Below the pieces are notes generated by a model that did no database searches, was not told where the DNA came from, and was given only the letters and a program-made list of their open reading frames with translations. Both the position numbers and the translations under genes were made by a program. Below are positions 9,301-18,300 of a stretch of DNA of 64,000 nucleotides, piece by piece (position 1 is the first letter of the stretch; every line of letters starts with the position of its first letter). The DNA comes from CAJXNP01 sp050305935 (GTDB lineage Bacteria; Bacteroidota; Bacteroidia; Cytophagales; Cyclobacteriaceae): contig JBNLGG010000017.1 in the NCBI GenBank assembly GCA_050305935.1, positions 1 to 64,000 of the forward strand, given 5' to 3'.

Positions 9301-9800
9301 GCAATCCGGATGCTGTGTTAAAAGACGAAATGTTAAAACCTGAATTGCAAGACCTGGGTACTTTTGCCGCGTCTGTCGACAACCTGGTGGTAACCCAAAA
9401 ACGTGTGGCCGAGGGGTATATGCGGGATGGCACCTATGAACTACTCTGTCCACCGCTGCGGGCTCTGGTTAGCATCATGGTGAATGGAAATTACGAAGGC
9501 AAAGACCGGCGCCATCCGGACATCAGAAATATGTTTACCAAAGAGGAAGTGCTTAAGAGTGATTGGTATAACAGAAGGCTAAGCATCAAGCAGGAAAGAG
9601 ATATTGCATTCTGGACAAAGAACATTGAATACCTGGAAGCCTTTATGGCCAAGAAAAATTTCCGGGAAGCTTCATTGCGCCTGAACGTCCCTTCTAAGCT
9701 GGAGACAGCAAAGGCGAATTTTAAAAAGGTGAGTTCCAGGAAATACCTGAAGGAACTGGAAGGTACCATCGGCGCTGATCCATTGGTACTCGAAGATTAA
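6342..9800 (+). CDS. Probable PPi-type phosphoenolpyruvate carboxykinase
   Basis: 1152 residues, cytoplasmic, no signal peptide. I read it as the large PPi-dependent PEP carboxykinase described from Propionibacterium and Entamoeba (about 1100-1150 residues), which interconverts PEP, CO2 and phosphate with oxaloacetate and pyrophosphate. A P-loop-like TVSGGGKSEISKS lies at residues 487-499, in the place of the kinase-1a loop of ATP/GTP PEPCKs. Strongly conserved-looking segments include HNPKEDRRTTKGVFH, AGDPHLPENDAALD and WTGHTGC in the N-terminal part and TTGFGSEGALTKGPFN near residue 870. The gene stands alone with its own leader and terminator. The length and the loop are seen; the family assignment rests on recall and is not certain. 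A different large P-loop protein is the alternative. Confidence 0.6.
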   Translation: MSITRTFGKGIDENTHIDNEKLVQYINLKLAALGYPVYKKGDISHFLDITTPLLNNYREKSRLLSSHLSPIGRRIQDFLDDYLKDIPEISDIHLPEHPFILDSHGIARMLSMPPESDKYETNIVSSYRVGQGILHNPKEDRRTTKGVFHVCEGGLPIADDKKAVPKITFARLLLAAINPPNELMRLPFTADQEEKAELFVSLLLRPIVVPEVPGIIKEKSMEIRFFAPGNLVSNLDFVESIFGNAGDPHLPENDAALDAESWTGHTGCIFLAPHLINLTKKELGLPHYDHATERQRRDGMCWKNDKEKYNDGGAFKVTARDQRGVVVTLIADNYYGYCKKEVKTQISFSANLYGLAEEEHAGGAIAFPSYDLGEKFHLDNRLPTNNMTFSDVAKMYGDIMEVKPEGYGLDKEHSKIVYVPENSQFDLNRQSITWEKDGKEENIKLLPNKYYILPSGYKIEMTKQLGGPRWHLIGTLAEGTLCHKPCTVSGGGKSEISKSIQDAMIQGPVIVADIQKDFDEVEKIMKKDFSKRFKEEYDNPNPTRSILSPKRSLGSVIKLFTPSDEYSDEYNKWLADIPQRIKDLIYVVKRHYRREWDENWRSHFSVDIINGTPGNELRFEGKKLFASYLRVGHDLDNSWRIFQVRQDFNAAQKVQVEDDISASIVLSTDKFKYLNPDYVSSSVKILKNCESRLFQRPDDCIIKGYDKQGELDLSSPNAFISNFEPLTRDQVKEIKEDAIGFDLYTEPVKKLINDFLENDSPDYLVIPSEPRLVNGVPTKNPRYLQTRPDLVNPYGKHLAEKGTRLFRKVPLHAPVYLPVNAVLPGRRNNPADPEHNVPPLALYNPIHYQELPELFIDFICSVTGKSPSTTGFGSEGALTKGPFNMLIPASDLNNAFLSFILTDTPGFSSAAGYIGPKYRIDHDISLLIPEIWCRMSVKERNPEYLIKNKYLDKVEDFEYNGKKIEASLLGYRINIKFVHHFLGRIFSNPDAVLKDEMLKPELQDLGTFAASVDNLVVTQKRVAEGYMRDGTYELLCPPLRALVSIMVNGNYEGKDRRHPDIRNMFTKEEVLKSDWYNRRLSIKQERDIAFWTKNIEYLEAFMAKKNFREASLRLNVPSKLETAKANFKKVSSRKYLKELEGTIGADPLVLED

Positions 9801-9825
9801 TTTATATTAATTGTTAAGTTGTTGT

Positions 9826-9862
9826 AAAAGGTGAATGCATCCCATTGTATTCACCTTTTTTT
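9826..9862 (+). terminator. Intrinsic terminator
   Basis: An 11-base perfect stem (AAAAGGTGAAT / ATTCACCTTTT) with a 12-base loop runs directly into a T tract, 25 bases after the large putative carboxykinase gene. Confidence 0.85.
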
Positions 9863-9971
9863 ATGGTCGATTTGCCTTTCATCATAATCCTTTCGTTTCC
9901 TTCTCCTTTTTTGTTAATATTAATACACTTAGCACTCTGTTTATAAACTGTCAACATAAACACGATTCAAC

Positions 9972-10841
9972 ATGAATGATAGAAGAGATTTTCTGAAAGC
10001 GGGATCGATAATGGCGGCTGCCGCCTTGATGACCCCCTTTACTAGTTTTGGAAAAAAGCAATTGGCAAGAATTGCTTTGAATAGCCCGTCGGGCAAAAAG
10101 AAAATTGGCGTACAGATCTATTCTGTGCGTGACGCTTTAAAGGAAGATTTCGAAGGGTCTGTGAAGAAAATTGGCGAGATGGGCTTTGCCTACATCGAGG
10201 CTTTTGGGCTTGACCTGGATGGTAAACTTTACGGTATGGCCCCGTCTGAATACAAAAAGATTGTGGAAGACAATGGTATGAAGGTAATATCGAGCCATGC
10301 ATCCTACTTCACAAAAGACAAGGCTGCAAAAGTCATTGAGGCTTCACAAGAAGTTGGATTGGAATACATGTTTGTGCCCTGGCTGAACCAGGAATTCAGA
10401 AATGATTACATGAAAGTGGCTGAGACGTTAAATGAGGTGGGCACCGAATTTAAAAAGGCCGGGATCAAATTTGGCTACCATAATCACGATTTCGAATTTG
10501 AAAAAGTAGGCAACAAATATGCCCTGGAGGTCTTGCTTGAAAACACTGATCCGGACCTGGTATGTTTTGAGCTGGATCTATATTGGGTGGTAAAAACGGG
10601 AGCCGACCCCCTGGCGCTCATCAATAAATATCCGGGCAGGTTTCATTCTTACCATGTAAAAGATGCGAATAAAGCCCTCGATCAAACAACCGTAGGCACT
10701 GGGATTATCGATTTTAAAACATTGCTTGCCGAAAAGAAAAAAGCAGGATTGCAGTATTATTTTGTGGAAGACGAACGGACAGAAACCCCATTTGAAAATA
10801 TCAAAGGAGCAATCGACTATCTGAATAAATTGAAAGTATAA
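9972..10841 (+). CDS. Tat-exported sugar phosphate isomerase/epimerase-like TIM barrel
   Basis: 289 residues. The N-terminus has a twin-arginine signal (RRDFLK at residues 4-9, then an Ala-rich segment to about residue 25). The body matches the xylose-isomerase-like TIM-barrel family (AP_endonuc_2): GVQIYSVRDAL, GYHNHDFEFE, CFELDLYWVVKTGADP, FHSYHVKDAN, and a C-terminal FVEDE. The Glu, Asp and His residues in these motifs form the divalent-metal site of the family. It should act in the periplasm on a sugar or cyclitol; the substrate is unknown. The gene is flanked by terminators, so it is probably monocistronic. Confidence 0.85.
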   Translation: MNDRRDFLKAGSIMAAAALMTPFTSFGKKQLARIALNSPSGKKKIGVQIYSVRDALKEDFEGSVKKIGEMGFAYIEAFGLDLDGKLYGMAPSEYKKIVEDNGMKVISSHASYFTKDKAAKVIEASQEVGLEYMFVPWLNQEFRNDYMKVAETLNEVGTEFKKAGIKFGYHNHDFEFEKVGNKYALEVLLENTDPDLVCFELDLYWVVKTGADPLALINKYPGRFHSYHVKDANKALDQTTVGTGIIDFKTLLAEKKKAGLQYYFVEDERTETPFENIKGAIDYLNKLKV

Positions 10842-10865
10842 AAATTTGGAAAGATCTTAGAGTCA

Positions 10866-10895
10866 AAAGCAGGATCGGAAGGTTCTGCTTTTTTT
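10866..10895 (+). terminator. Intrinsic terminator
   Basis: A ten-pair stem beginning AAGCAG and ending CTGCTT, with two G-T wobbles and a GGAA loop, is followed by a T run. It lies 25 bases after the isomerase-like gene. Confidence 0.8.
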
Positions 10896-10912
10896 ATTGG
10901 GTGATTTTTGGA

Positions 10913-10950
10913 TTGAGTGATTGAGTGATTGAGTGATTTGGTGATTGAGG
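10913..10950. repeat. Short tandem octamer repeat
   Basis: About four to five copies of an 8-base unit (GAGTGATT, last copies degenerate as TTGGTGATT) follow the terminator. It is a simple intergenic repeat, possibly slippage-derived, with no coding meaning seen. Confidence 0.7.
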
Positions 10951-10973
10951 TCATTTTTCAATTTTTTTTTGTA

Positions 10974-11222
10974 TCATAGTGTAAATAATAAGTTCACTAC
11001 CAATACGATCATTAATATTTCCATTATTAAAGCTAAGAACAGCCCACCAAAAAATCCACTAGCAGGTTCAACAACACCTTCTTTAATTATAACCGTTCTT
11101 GACTTCAATCGACTGGATTTAAAAGCATGCCCTTCTGGAAGGAGAATTTCCTTCATATTCCCATCCTTATCCAAAAATTGAATTCGTGGTAAAAGTGTAA
11201 AAAGACAAGATCGGAGTTCCAA
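10974..11222 (-). CDS. Small hypothetical membrane protein, uncertain
   Basis: 82 residues from a TTG that immediately follows an in-frame stop; an ATG at residue 23 would give 60 residues. The sequence looks protein-like (FLDKDGNMKEILLPEGHAF) and ends in a strong hydrophobic segment (residues 58-81), so it could be a tail-anchored membrane protein. Lack of an ATG start and of a recognisable family leaves open that it is the 3' remnant of a longer gene. It lies downstream of the GMC operon on the same strand. Confidence 0.4.
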   Translation of the reverse strand: MELRSCLFTLLPRIQFLDKDGNMKEILLPEGHAFKSSRLKSRTVIIKEGVVEPASGFFGGLFLALIMEILMIVLVVNLLFTL

Positions 11223-11256
11223 TTATTTTGATCCAAATCATTTGATGTCAAAAAAT

Positions 11257-11850
11257 TTACAATGACCAAGACTTGCCGATTTCCTCAAACGGTATGCAAC
11301 CTTTCTGTTCGCCGGGGATCGGATCGTACGCTAACTCATTTTTTCCGATATGCTCTGAAGTAAAATATCCGATCAAAGTAAATTGCTTCACCCTTCGGAA
11401 AAAATCCAATGGAGGTTGTTCTCCTATCGGACTTCCCCACACACTCATCACAAATTTGTTGGTTTCTTTGGCAAGGGCCTTCACTACTTCCTGCTTTTCA
11501 TTTTCAGAGAGCTCATGAAAAGCTTTGCCATACATTTCATTCGTCAATTCAACAAATCGTTGATACCCATTTCGCACATGTTCCCGGTCGGAGGGTGTTA
11601 AGGTCTCGGCCATCATCAGATCAACAAAAATATCCACCTTCAATTCCGCTGCTGAAGGGGTATCGGTCTTTGGTAAAATCACATCAGTCAAAGCCGAGAT
11701 GTTAAGCGCTTCTTCATCATTAAAAAAAACAGGCTTCCATTCCAATCGCTTTTGCTGTTGGCAGGATTGAAACAAAGAAGCTATGGTACTTCCTGATACT
11801 GTCAATCCAATTAATAAAGCCGTATTTTTTGTTGCATCTCTCCTCTTCAT
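11257..11850 (-). CDS. Gluconate 2-dehydrogenase subunit 3 family protein
   Basis: 197 residues. The N-terminus MKRRDATKNTALLIGLTVSG is a twin-arginine-like export signal followed by a possible lipobox region ending SLFQSC. The rest matches the small gamma subunit family of membrane-bound sugar dehydrogenases (ALTDVILPKTDTPSA, then LTPSDREHVRNGYQRF). The subunit is needed for export or assembly of the flavoprotein subunit in related enzymes. The start overlaps the stop of the upstream GMC oxidoreductase gene by four bases (ATGA), so the two are coupled and probably form one periplasmic enzyme. Confidence 0.85.
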   Translation of the reverse strand: MKRRDATKNTALLIGLTVSGSTIASLFQSCQQQKRLEWKPVFFNDEEALNISALTDVILPKTDTPSAAELKVDIFVDLMMAETLTPSDREHVRNGYQRFVELTNEMYGKAFHELSENEKQEVVKALAKETNKFVMSVWGSPIGEQPPLDFFRRVKQFTLIGYFTSEHIGKNELAYDPIPGEQKGCIPFEEIGKSWSL

Positions 11851-13553
11851 AAATTTTGTTTTTTAAGTTCTTCCACAGCAAAATTGGCGGCCCGGGCGGT
11901 AAGAGCCATGTATGTCAACGAGGGATTAACGCAAGACGAGGAAGTCATGCATGCCCCATCAGTCACAAATACATTTTTAGCACTATGGACTTGATTCCAA
12001 CCATTCAACACAGATGTTTTTGGGTCCTTGCCCATCCTGGCTGTTCCCATTTCATGAATTCCATGACCAGGAGAACTTTCATCATCAAATGGGGCAATAT
12101 CTTTAAATCCGGCTGCATCGAGCATGTCCACGGCATCTTCTCTAATCTGTTTATTAATTGCCTTTTCATTCTCCTTAAATTCACAATCCATGGCCAGCAA
12201 GGGTTGGCCCCATTTATCGGATTTAGTCGTATCCAATGTTACCTGGTTCTCATGGTAAGGAAGGCATTCACCAAATCCTGTAATAAACATTCCCCATCCA
12301 CCAGGAGTCATGAGTTTGTCCTTAAAATCAGCTCCAAAATCATCTGAATTAATGCCAGAACCCCACTCTGATCTACCTGCCGCTCCCTGATAGCCAAATC
12401 CGCGAAGAAATTTATCCGTCTTTGTCTTTTCATCAAGATTGACATACCTGGGAATATAAATTCCATTCGGCCGCCTGCCTTTATAATATTTATCCTCAAA
12501 ACCTTCTATGGAACCCATGGCGCCTACTTTATAGGTATGATCCATCAAATTGTGTCCTAACTCACCACTGTCATTCCCAAACCCATTTGGAAAACGATCT
12601 GACGTAGAGTTTAACAGAATAAATGTAGTGCTTAAAGTAGACGCGTTTACAAATATGATCTTGGAATAGAATTCAGTCATTTCATTGCTTTCCGCATCAA
12701 TTACTTTAACTCCAGTGGCCCTGCCTTTTTGATCATCGTACATGATTGAATTGACAATGGAAAATGGGCGGATGGTAAGGTTGCCTGTTTTTTCTGCGGC
12801 AGGAATAGTCACGGCATTGCTGCTAAAATATGCTCCATATGGACACCCTCTTGAGCATCGGTTTCGGAATTGACACTTACCCCGGCCATTTAAAGGCTCC
12901 GTCAGGTGTGCTACTCTTCCTATGGTCATATACCTTCCTGGGAAATTTGACTCAATTTTTTCTTTGGTGTACTCCTCCACGCAATTCATTTCCATAGGCG
13001 GGAGGAAATGGCTGTCTGGCAGGTGTGGCAAACCCAAGGCCTGACCACTGATCCCTGCAATTTTTTCAACATAGCTGTACCAGGGTTCAATATCCTTGTA
13101 GCGAATGGGCCAATCAATTCCATGACCATCCTTTGCATTAGCCTCAAAATCGAGATCACTCCATCGGTAGGTTTGTCTCCCCCAAAGCAGGGACCTTCCT
13201 CCCACCTGATGTCCGCGAACCCAAACGAATGGCTTCACTTCAGTGTATGGATTTTCCAGGTCATTAGCAAAAAAATACTTATTGTCCTCGCCTATAAAGC
13301 CAATACTATTGGGGATATAATGTTTCTGCTGTTCTTCAAGTGTTAATGCACCTCTTAAATCGTGATCCCATGGATCCTTGTTCATTGTAGGATAATCCTG
13401 TACATGCCGTACCATTCTGCCCCTCTCCAACACAAGCGTTTTTAGTCCTTTCTCGCACAGCTCTTTCGCCGCCCATCCCCCACTTATCCCGGACCCAATA
13501 ACAATGGCATCATAAGTGTTTTGCCGGACAGCCTTCGTATTAATATTAGCCAT
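11847..13553 (-). CDS. GMC family oxidoreductase, periplasmic sugar/alcohol dehydrogenase
   Basis: 568 residues. The FAD-binding Rossmann motif AIVIGSGISGGWAAKEL is at about residues 16-32. An internal Cys-rich stretch (CQFRNRCSRGCPYGAYFSS) near residue 236 is typical of gluconate-dehydrogenase-type large subunits. The C-terminal active-site pair is visible as HEMGTARMG (His) and SSCVNPSLTYMALTARAA (Asn). No signal peptide is present, so export as a complex with the Tat-type small subunit encoded next is the likely route. The substrate is unknown: sugar, sugar acid or polyol are all possible. Transcription starts in the 124-base divergent region shared with the YdeI-like gene. Confidence 0.9.
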   Translation of the reverse strand: MANINTKAVRQNTYDAIVIGSGISGGWAAKELCEKGLKTLVLERGRMVRHVQDYPTMNKDPWDHDLRGALTLEEQQKHYIPNSIGFIGEDNKYFFANDLENPYTEVKPFVWVRGHQVGGRSLLWGRQTYRWSDLDFEANAKDGHGIDWPIRYKDIEPWYSYVEKIAGISGQALGLPHLPDSHFLPPMEMNCVEEYTKEKIESNFPGRYMTIGRVAHLTEPLNGRGKCQFRNRCSRGCPYGAYFSSNAVTIPAAEKTGNLTIRPFSIVNSIMYDDQKGRATGVKVIDAESNEMTEFYSKIIFVNASTLSTTFILLNSTSDRFPNGFGNDSGELGHNLMDHTYKVGAMGSIEGFEDKYYKGRRPNGIYIPRYVNLDEKTKTDKFLRGFGYQGAAGRSEWGSGINSDDFGADFKDKLMTPGGWGMFITGFGECLPYHENQVTLDTTKSDKWGQPLLAMDCEFKENEKAINKQIREDAVDMLDAAGFKDIAPFDDESSPGHGIHEMGTARMGKDPKTSVLNGWNQVHSAKNVFVTDGACMTSSSCVNPSLTYMALTARAANFAVEELKKQNL

Positions 13554-13677
13554 TCTCTCTTCTTTTTTTTGGAATCAAAGTTTAATATAACCAAAGCGAC
13601 CACAACAAATTAACAACTTATTTCATCGGTTGATTTTAAAATTCTATTTTCATCATTTGATTACTAAACCCAAGTGA

Positions 13678-14199
13678 ATGCATACCTTTCAAACCACCGT
13701 AGATGATTTTCATACCCAGCTTTGGCGGTTTCATTTTTTGGTACCGGAAGACATAGCATCGCTATATGTGAATGGTGATAACCGGCGGGTTATATGCACA
13801 TTGGCCGGGGGAGTTAAAATCCAAAGTGCCTTGATGGCTTCAAATAATGGCTGGTTCGTGCTGATGAACCATCAGGTCCGGGAAGCGCTGGGGGTGCAGG
13901 AGGGCGACAAAATCACCGTGCAGATTGAAAAAGATCATTCCGAATACGGCCTTCCCATGCCAGAATCCTTCGCTGTTTTGCTGGATCAGGACGAGGCAGG
14001 TGCCGACTTCTTTAAATCACTTACCATGGGAAAACAGCGCAGCCTGGTATACATCGTGGGAAAAGTAAAAAATGTAGACAGCCAGATCAATAAAGGCATG
14101 GCGATTTTAGACCATCTGAAAGAAGTAAAGGGAAAGCTTGATTTCAAGCAATTGAATCAAAAGATCAAGGAATATAATAATCGGGGGAAGATGTTTTAA
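13678..14199 (+). CDS. DUF1905/YdeI-OmdA family protein
   Basis: 173 residues, soluble. The first 95 residues match DUF1905 (beta-rich, with NRRVICTLAGGVKIQSALM and LGVQEGDKITVQIEKD). The C-terminal half matches the YdeI/OmpD-associated helical domain (GADFFKSLTMGKQRSLVYIVGKVK, here K-rich). These proteins are widespread but poorly understood. Its last four bases overlap the end of the convergent adaptor gene, so the two transcripts would be complementary at their 3' ends. Confidence 0.8.
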   Translation: MHTFQTTVDDFHTQLWRFHFLVPEDIASLYVNGDNRRVICTLAGGVKIQSALMASNNGWFVLMNHQVREALGVQEGDKITVQIEKDHSEYGLPMPESFAVLLDQDEAGADFFKSLTMGKQRSLVYIVGKVKNVDSQINKGMAILDHLKEVKGKLDFKQLNQKIKEYNNRGKMF

Positions 14200-15344
14200 T
14201 CAAACTTGACAAGTTGGAAGCCTCCCTTTACCAGAATACTTTCCCTGGAATTAAATATTTCCACATTTTTTATTTCAATAAATTCAGTGCTTTTTCGACC
14301 TGTCAATACTTCCCTCAGTTCAAATATCAGATCAGAGGATTCCTCGTCTGAAGTGACAAGGACATAGCTTTTATCAACATCTTCAAAAACAGCTTCCAAT
14401 GGCAATGACCAGGTGGCTGTTGTATCGGTCAGGATGGACGCCTCAATGTACATGCCCGAAATAAATGGCAGCTCCTCGTTCTCAATATGGCCGTGTATTT
14501 TTGCCAGCCTTTTCTCTTCATCAATCGATTTTGAGACTAAATGAACTTCTCCCTCAAACGTTTCATCAGAATAATCCGGAACACGGTATCGGATAGGCTG
14601 CCCTTCCCTGATTTGTAGTACTTCCTTTTCAAACACCTGTAACTCCAGGTGCTTATGGTCCAGGTTAACTATTTCCAGAAGTTCGTCGGTTGGCTGAACG
14701 TACATACCGTTGTTAACATACGATTTCGAAATACTCCCTGAAATCGGCGCAATTACCTTTGCATTTGGTGAGAATTTGCCTCTCTCCACCTCTTTCAGGT
14801 CAATATGCAACAACTCCAGTTTTTCCCGCAATGCATTAACTCTCGCCAGGGAGCTTTGATAATCACTTTTTGCCTTCAAAAAGTTTTTTTGGGATGAAAT
14901 GTTTTCTTCAGATAAGATCTTTTGTCGGTCAAACTCGGCTTTCAAAAATCCAATTTGTTCTTTCAAACTCAGGTATTCCTGCTGCATCTCAATGAAATCG
15001 GGATTCATAATGGTAACCAAGAACTGGCCTTTTTTTACCTTATTCCCCTCCAGGAGATGAATGTTTTGAACGTATCCACCAAATAGTGCGCTGACATGTG
15101 CCCTGTTTTCCGGCGGAACATCAATATAGCCATTAGCATGTACCGGATTAGCAAACGGCCTCCTTTCAAGCTTACCTAATGTCATAACACCATTTTCAAA
15201 TTGTTGCCGGGAGATCAAAATATGATCAACAGGAACATTGGTCGAATCTATAGACGCGATATTTCCATTTTGCTCATTTTTGTGAGCGCAATCCATGAAG
15301 GCTGCAGCCAATAAAAACAATATGAATTTCTTTTTCATCAACAT
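14196..15344 (-). CDS. RND efflux periplasmic adaptor (CzcB-like)
   Basis: 382 residues. A hydrophobic N-terminus ends near AAAFMDCAHK; Asp before the Cys makes it a poor lipobox, so anchoring is uncertain. The body shows membrane-fusion-protein order: barrel-sandwich half (VSALFGGYVQNIHLLEGNKVKKGQFLVTI), a helical hairpin of about 80 residues, the second lipoyl half (KVIAPISGSISKSYVNNGMYV) and a beta-barrel. It links the inner-membrane pump to the outer-membrane channel. The gene starts four bases after the pump gene. No His-rich metal-binding N-terminus is seen. Confidence 0.88.
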   Translation of the reverse strand: MLMKKKFILFLLAAAFMDCAHKNEQNGNIASIDSTNVPVDHILISRQQFENGVMTLGKLERRPFANPVHANGYIDVPPENRAHVSALFGGYVQNIHLLEGNKVKKGQFLVTIMNPDFIEMQQEYLSLKEQIGFLKAEFDRQKILSEENISSQKNFLKAKSDYQSSLARVNALREKLELLHIDLKEVERGKFSPNAKVIAPISGSISKSYVNNGMYVQPTDELLEIVNLDHKHLELQVFEKEVLQIREGQPIRYRVPDYSDETFEGEVHLVSKSIDEEKRLAKIHGHIENEELPFISGMYIEASILTDTTATWSLPLEAVFEDVDKSYVLVTSDEESSDLIFELREVLTGRKSTEFIEIKNVEIFNSRESILVKGGFQLVKFD

Positions 15345-15348
15345 TGCG

Positions 15349-18300
15349 TTAAAGAGTAATATATTTTAATTCATAATAAGTGCGATTGTACATCTTGACA
15401 CTTTCCAAAAATTCGGATTCAATTTCCTTGGCATGGTCAATCGTCTGGACATACTGTAGAAAATCTATTTCTCCTTCCTTGTAGCTTCTGGTGGCGGTAT
15501 TGAGAAGTTCCCAGGCCAGCCTGCTACCGGTTTCATGGTAGTAGTTGATGGCTTCCTCATATTTGTCCATCTGAGCCCTCAAGACGTCAATTTTTGCCTG
15601 TATTCTGCGTTGATAATCCAGCAGCCGTTTGTTCTCTATTTCTACCTGAATCCGGGAACATTGAATCTTTGCTTGCTGTGATCCAAAGAATATCGGAATG
15701 TGTACACCGATTTGAAGCCCTTGATAGACTCGCGCATTTTCATTGCTGTTAGTACCCTGAAAGTATTCCAGACTGAGGTCGGGCAGCAGTTTGTTCTTCT
15801 CCACCTGATTCAGCGCTAATGCAGCGTTTTGGGCATGCTCGTAATACAAGATCTCCGGGCTTTGCTTCAGTTCAAAGGAAGCATTGTCAATCGGTAATAA
15901 GCTTTCTTCAGATATTTCAAACGCAGAGTCTGTCTGAACGAGCTGATACAAGTTCTTATAGGCGATGTCTCTTTCTTCCCTGAGTTGAAGCAATCTTGTA
16001 CGTATCTGGTTGCTCCTGGCTTCAGCCGTTAGTTTTTCCAGATAATTCGTTTCCCCTAACTCATACCTCCTTTCGGCCGCCTGGGAAAATTGATTGTACA
16101 GGCTATCTAAAAACAGGGCAATCCTGGTTTTATGTTTCACATAGATGATCTCATTGTAGGCTTGCGAAACGTTTTTTGATAACTCCCTGAGCCTAACCTG
16201 ATAGTCTGCCTGTTGCATTTCATATTGGTACCCTGCAAATCTCTTTTGAGACATGTAAACCGTGGGAAACTCAAGGTATTGGCTTACTCCCCACACCGCG
16301 ATCGGGTATCCGTTTTCCGCAATATTGTTTTCGTCAGAGTTGTAATACACTTCTGTCTTGTGAAGGTTCCACGATTGTGCCGACAGTTTTTGCTTCTGCT
16401 GCACCTTCAATTTTTCAGATTTTAACTCGGCATTTTGTTGACTGGCGAGATCGATAATGCCTTCCAATTCACCGGGTTCATTCTGTGCGAATACAGTAGC
16501 GGGCAACCCTATAAATACAGCTAACAAAACCAGCACTGTGATGAGTGGCTTTAGTTTTTTCGAATTGTTTCTCTTTTCCTGGAACATTGCATATAAAACA
16601 GGTAAAACCATCAATGTTAAAAGCGTGGAAGTGACCAAACCACCAATGACAACAGTCGCCAGAGGACGTTGCACTTCTGCCCCTGATGAAGTCGATAGAG
16701 CCATTGGAAAAAATCCCAGGGCCGCAGCAGAGGCAGTTAGCAACACCGGACGAATCCGTTCACTGGCACCTTTGATAATAAGTTCATTAATCGATTGTAA
16801 ACCATTGTTTTTCAACTCTTTAAAGTGCTCTATCAATACCAATCCATTCAGGACAGCGATTCCAAACAATGCGATAAAACCAACCCCTGCGGAGATACTA
16901 AACGGAAGCCCTCTTATCCACAGCAGCAACACTCCTCCAACGGCTGCCAATGGAATAGCTGAGTAAACCAGCAACGCCTGCTTGAAGGACCCGAGGGCAA
17001 AGTGTAGCATGATAAATATGAGCAATAGCGCTATAGGTACAGCCAACTGTAATCGTTTTGTAGCAGAACGCAGGTTTTCAAATTGCCCACCATATGAAAC
17101 CGAATAACCGGAAGGTAAAGTAAGCTCCGAATCAAGTATGGAGCTGATATCTTTCACAACAGATTCCATATCGCGGTTCCTGACGTTGATACCGATCACG
17201 ATCCTACGCATGGTATTGTCCCTGGAGATCTTCGCAGGCCCGGCGGTGTAGTCTATTTCGGCCAATTCCCGCAAAGGTACCTGGCTGTCTGACTCCGGAA
17301 GTGCAATGTATAATTTACCTAAACTCGAAAGGTCCTCACGAAAATGCCCCTGGAGTCGTAATGTGAGATCAAACCTTCGTTCTCCTTCAAAAATGCTACC
17401 GGCAGAAATCCCGGAAAAAGCGAGCGATACATATTCATTTAAATCGGAAACATTTAGCCCATACTTGGCCAGCTTTTGCCTGTCGTATTTTATCATCACC
17501 TGTGGAAGGCCCTCTACCTTTTCGACGATGATATCTGAAGCTCCTTCCACACCGCTAATCAGGCGCTTTACTTCATTTGCTTTTTCTGCCAAAATCTTCA
17601 TGTCCTCCCCAAATATTTTTATGGCAACGTCCGCTCTTACACCAGTTATCAATTCATTGAAGCGCATTTCTATGGGTTGGGTAAATTCATATTCCAGCCC
17701 GGCAATCAGCTCCAATTCCGATTTTATTTTGTCTGCAAGCTCGTCTTTTGAGGAGGCAGATACCCATTCAGATTTCGGGGAAAGCTTAATAATGACATCT
17801 GCTTCTTCCATGGACATGGGATCTGTAGGTACTTCAGCCGCCCCAATCCTGCTTACCACTTGATCTACTTCGGGGAATTTATCCAGCAGGATTTGCTCAA
17901 TTTCTGTGGTAATCTCAATGGTTTCGCTAAGTGATGTCCCCGTTTTTAGTACCGGCTGGATGACAAAATCTCCTTCATCAAGTGTGGGAACAAATTCTCC
18001 TCCCATTCTAGCAAATAAAAATACCGAAACAGCTAAAAGAGCCATGGATGATCCCAGAACGATATTCTTGTGCCCAAGCGCCCAACGAATAACCGGCAAA
18101 TACATTGACTGAAGACTTTCCATTAAGCGTTCCGAAAATGACTTTTTATTGGACCTGGGAGGTCGTAGAAATAGAGAAGACACTACGGGAACATAGGTAA
18201 AACAAAAAATCATCGCCCCGATCAATGCAAAGCAAAAAGTCTGGGCCATGGGCGCAAACATTTTTCCCTCTACACTGCGCAAGGATAATATGGGAATAAA

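Noticed and set aside
10913..10950. Tandem octamers considered as a CRISPR or iteron array
   Set aside because: Units are contiguous 8-mers without spacers and too few and degenerate for iterons.
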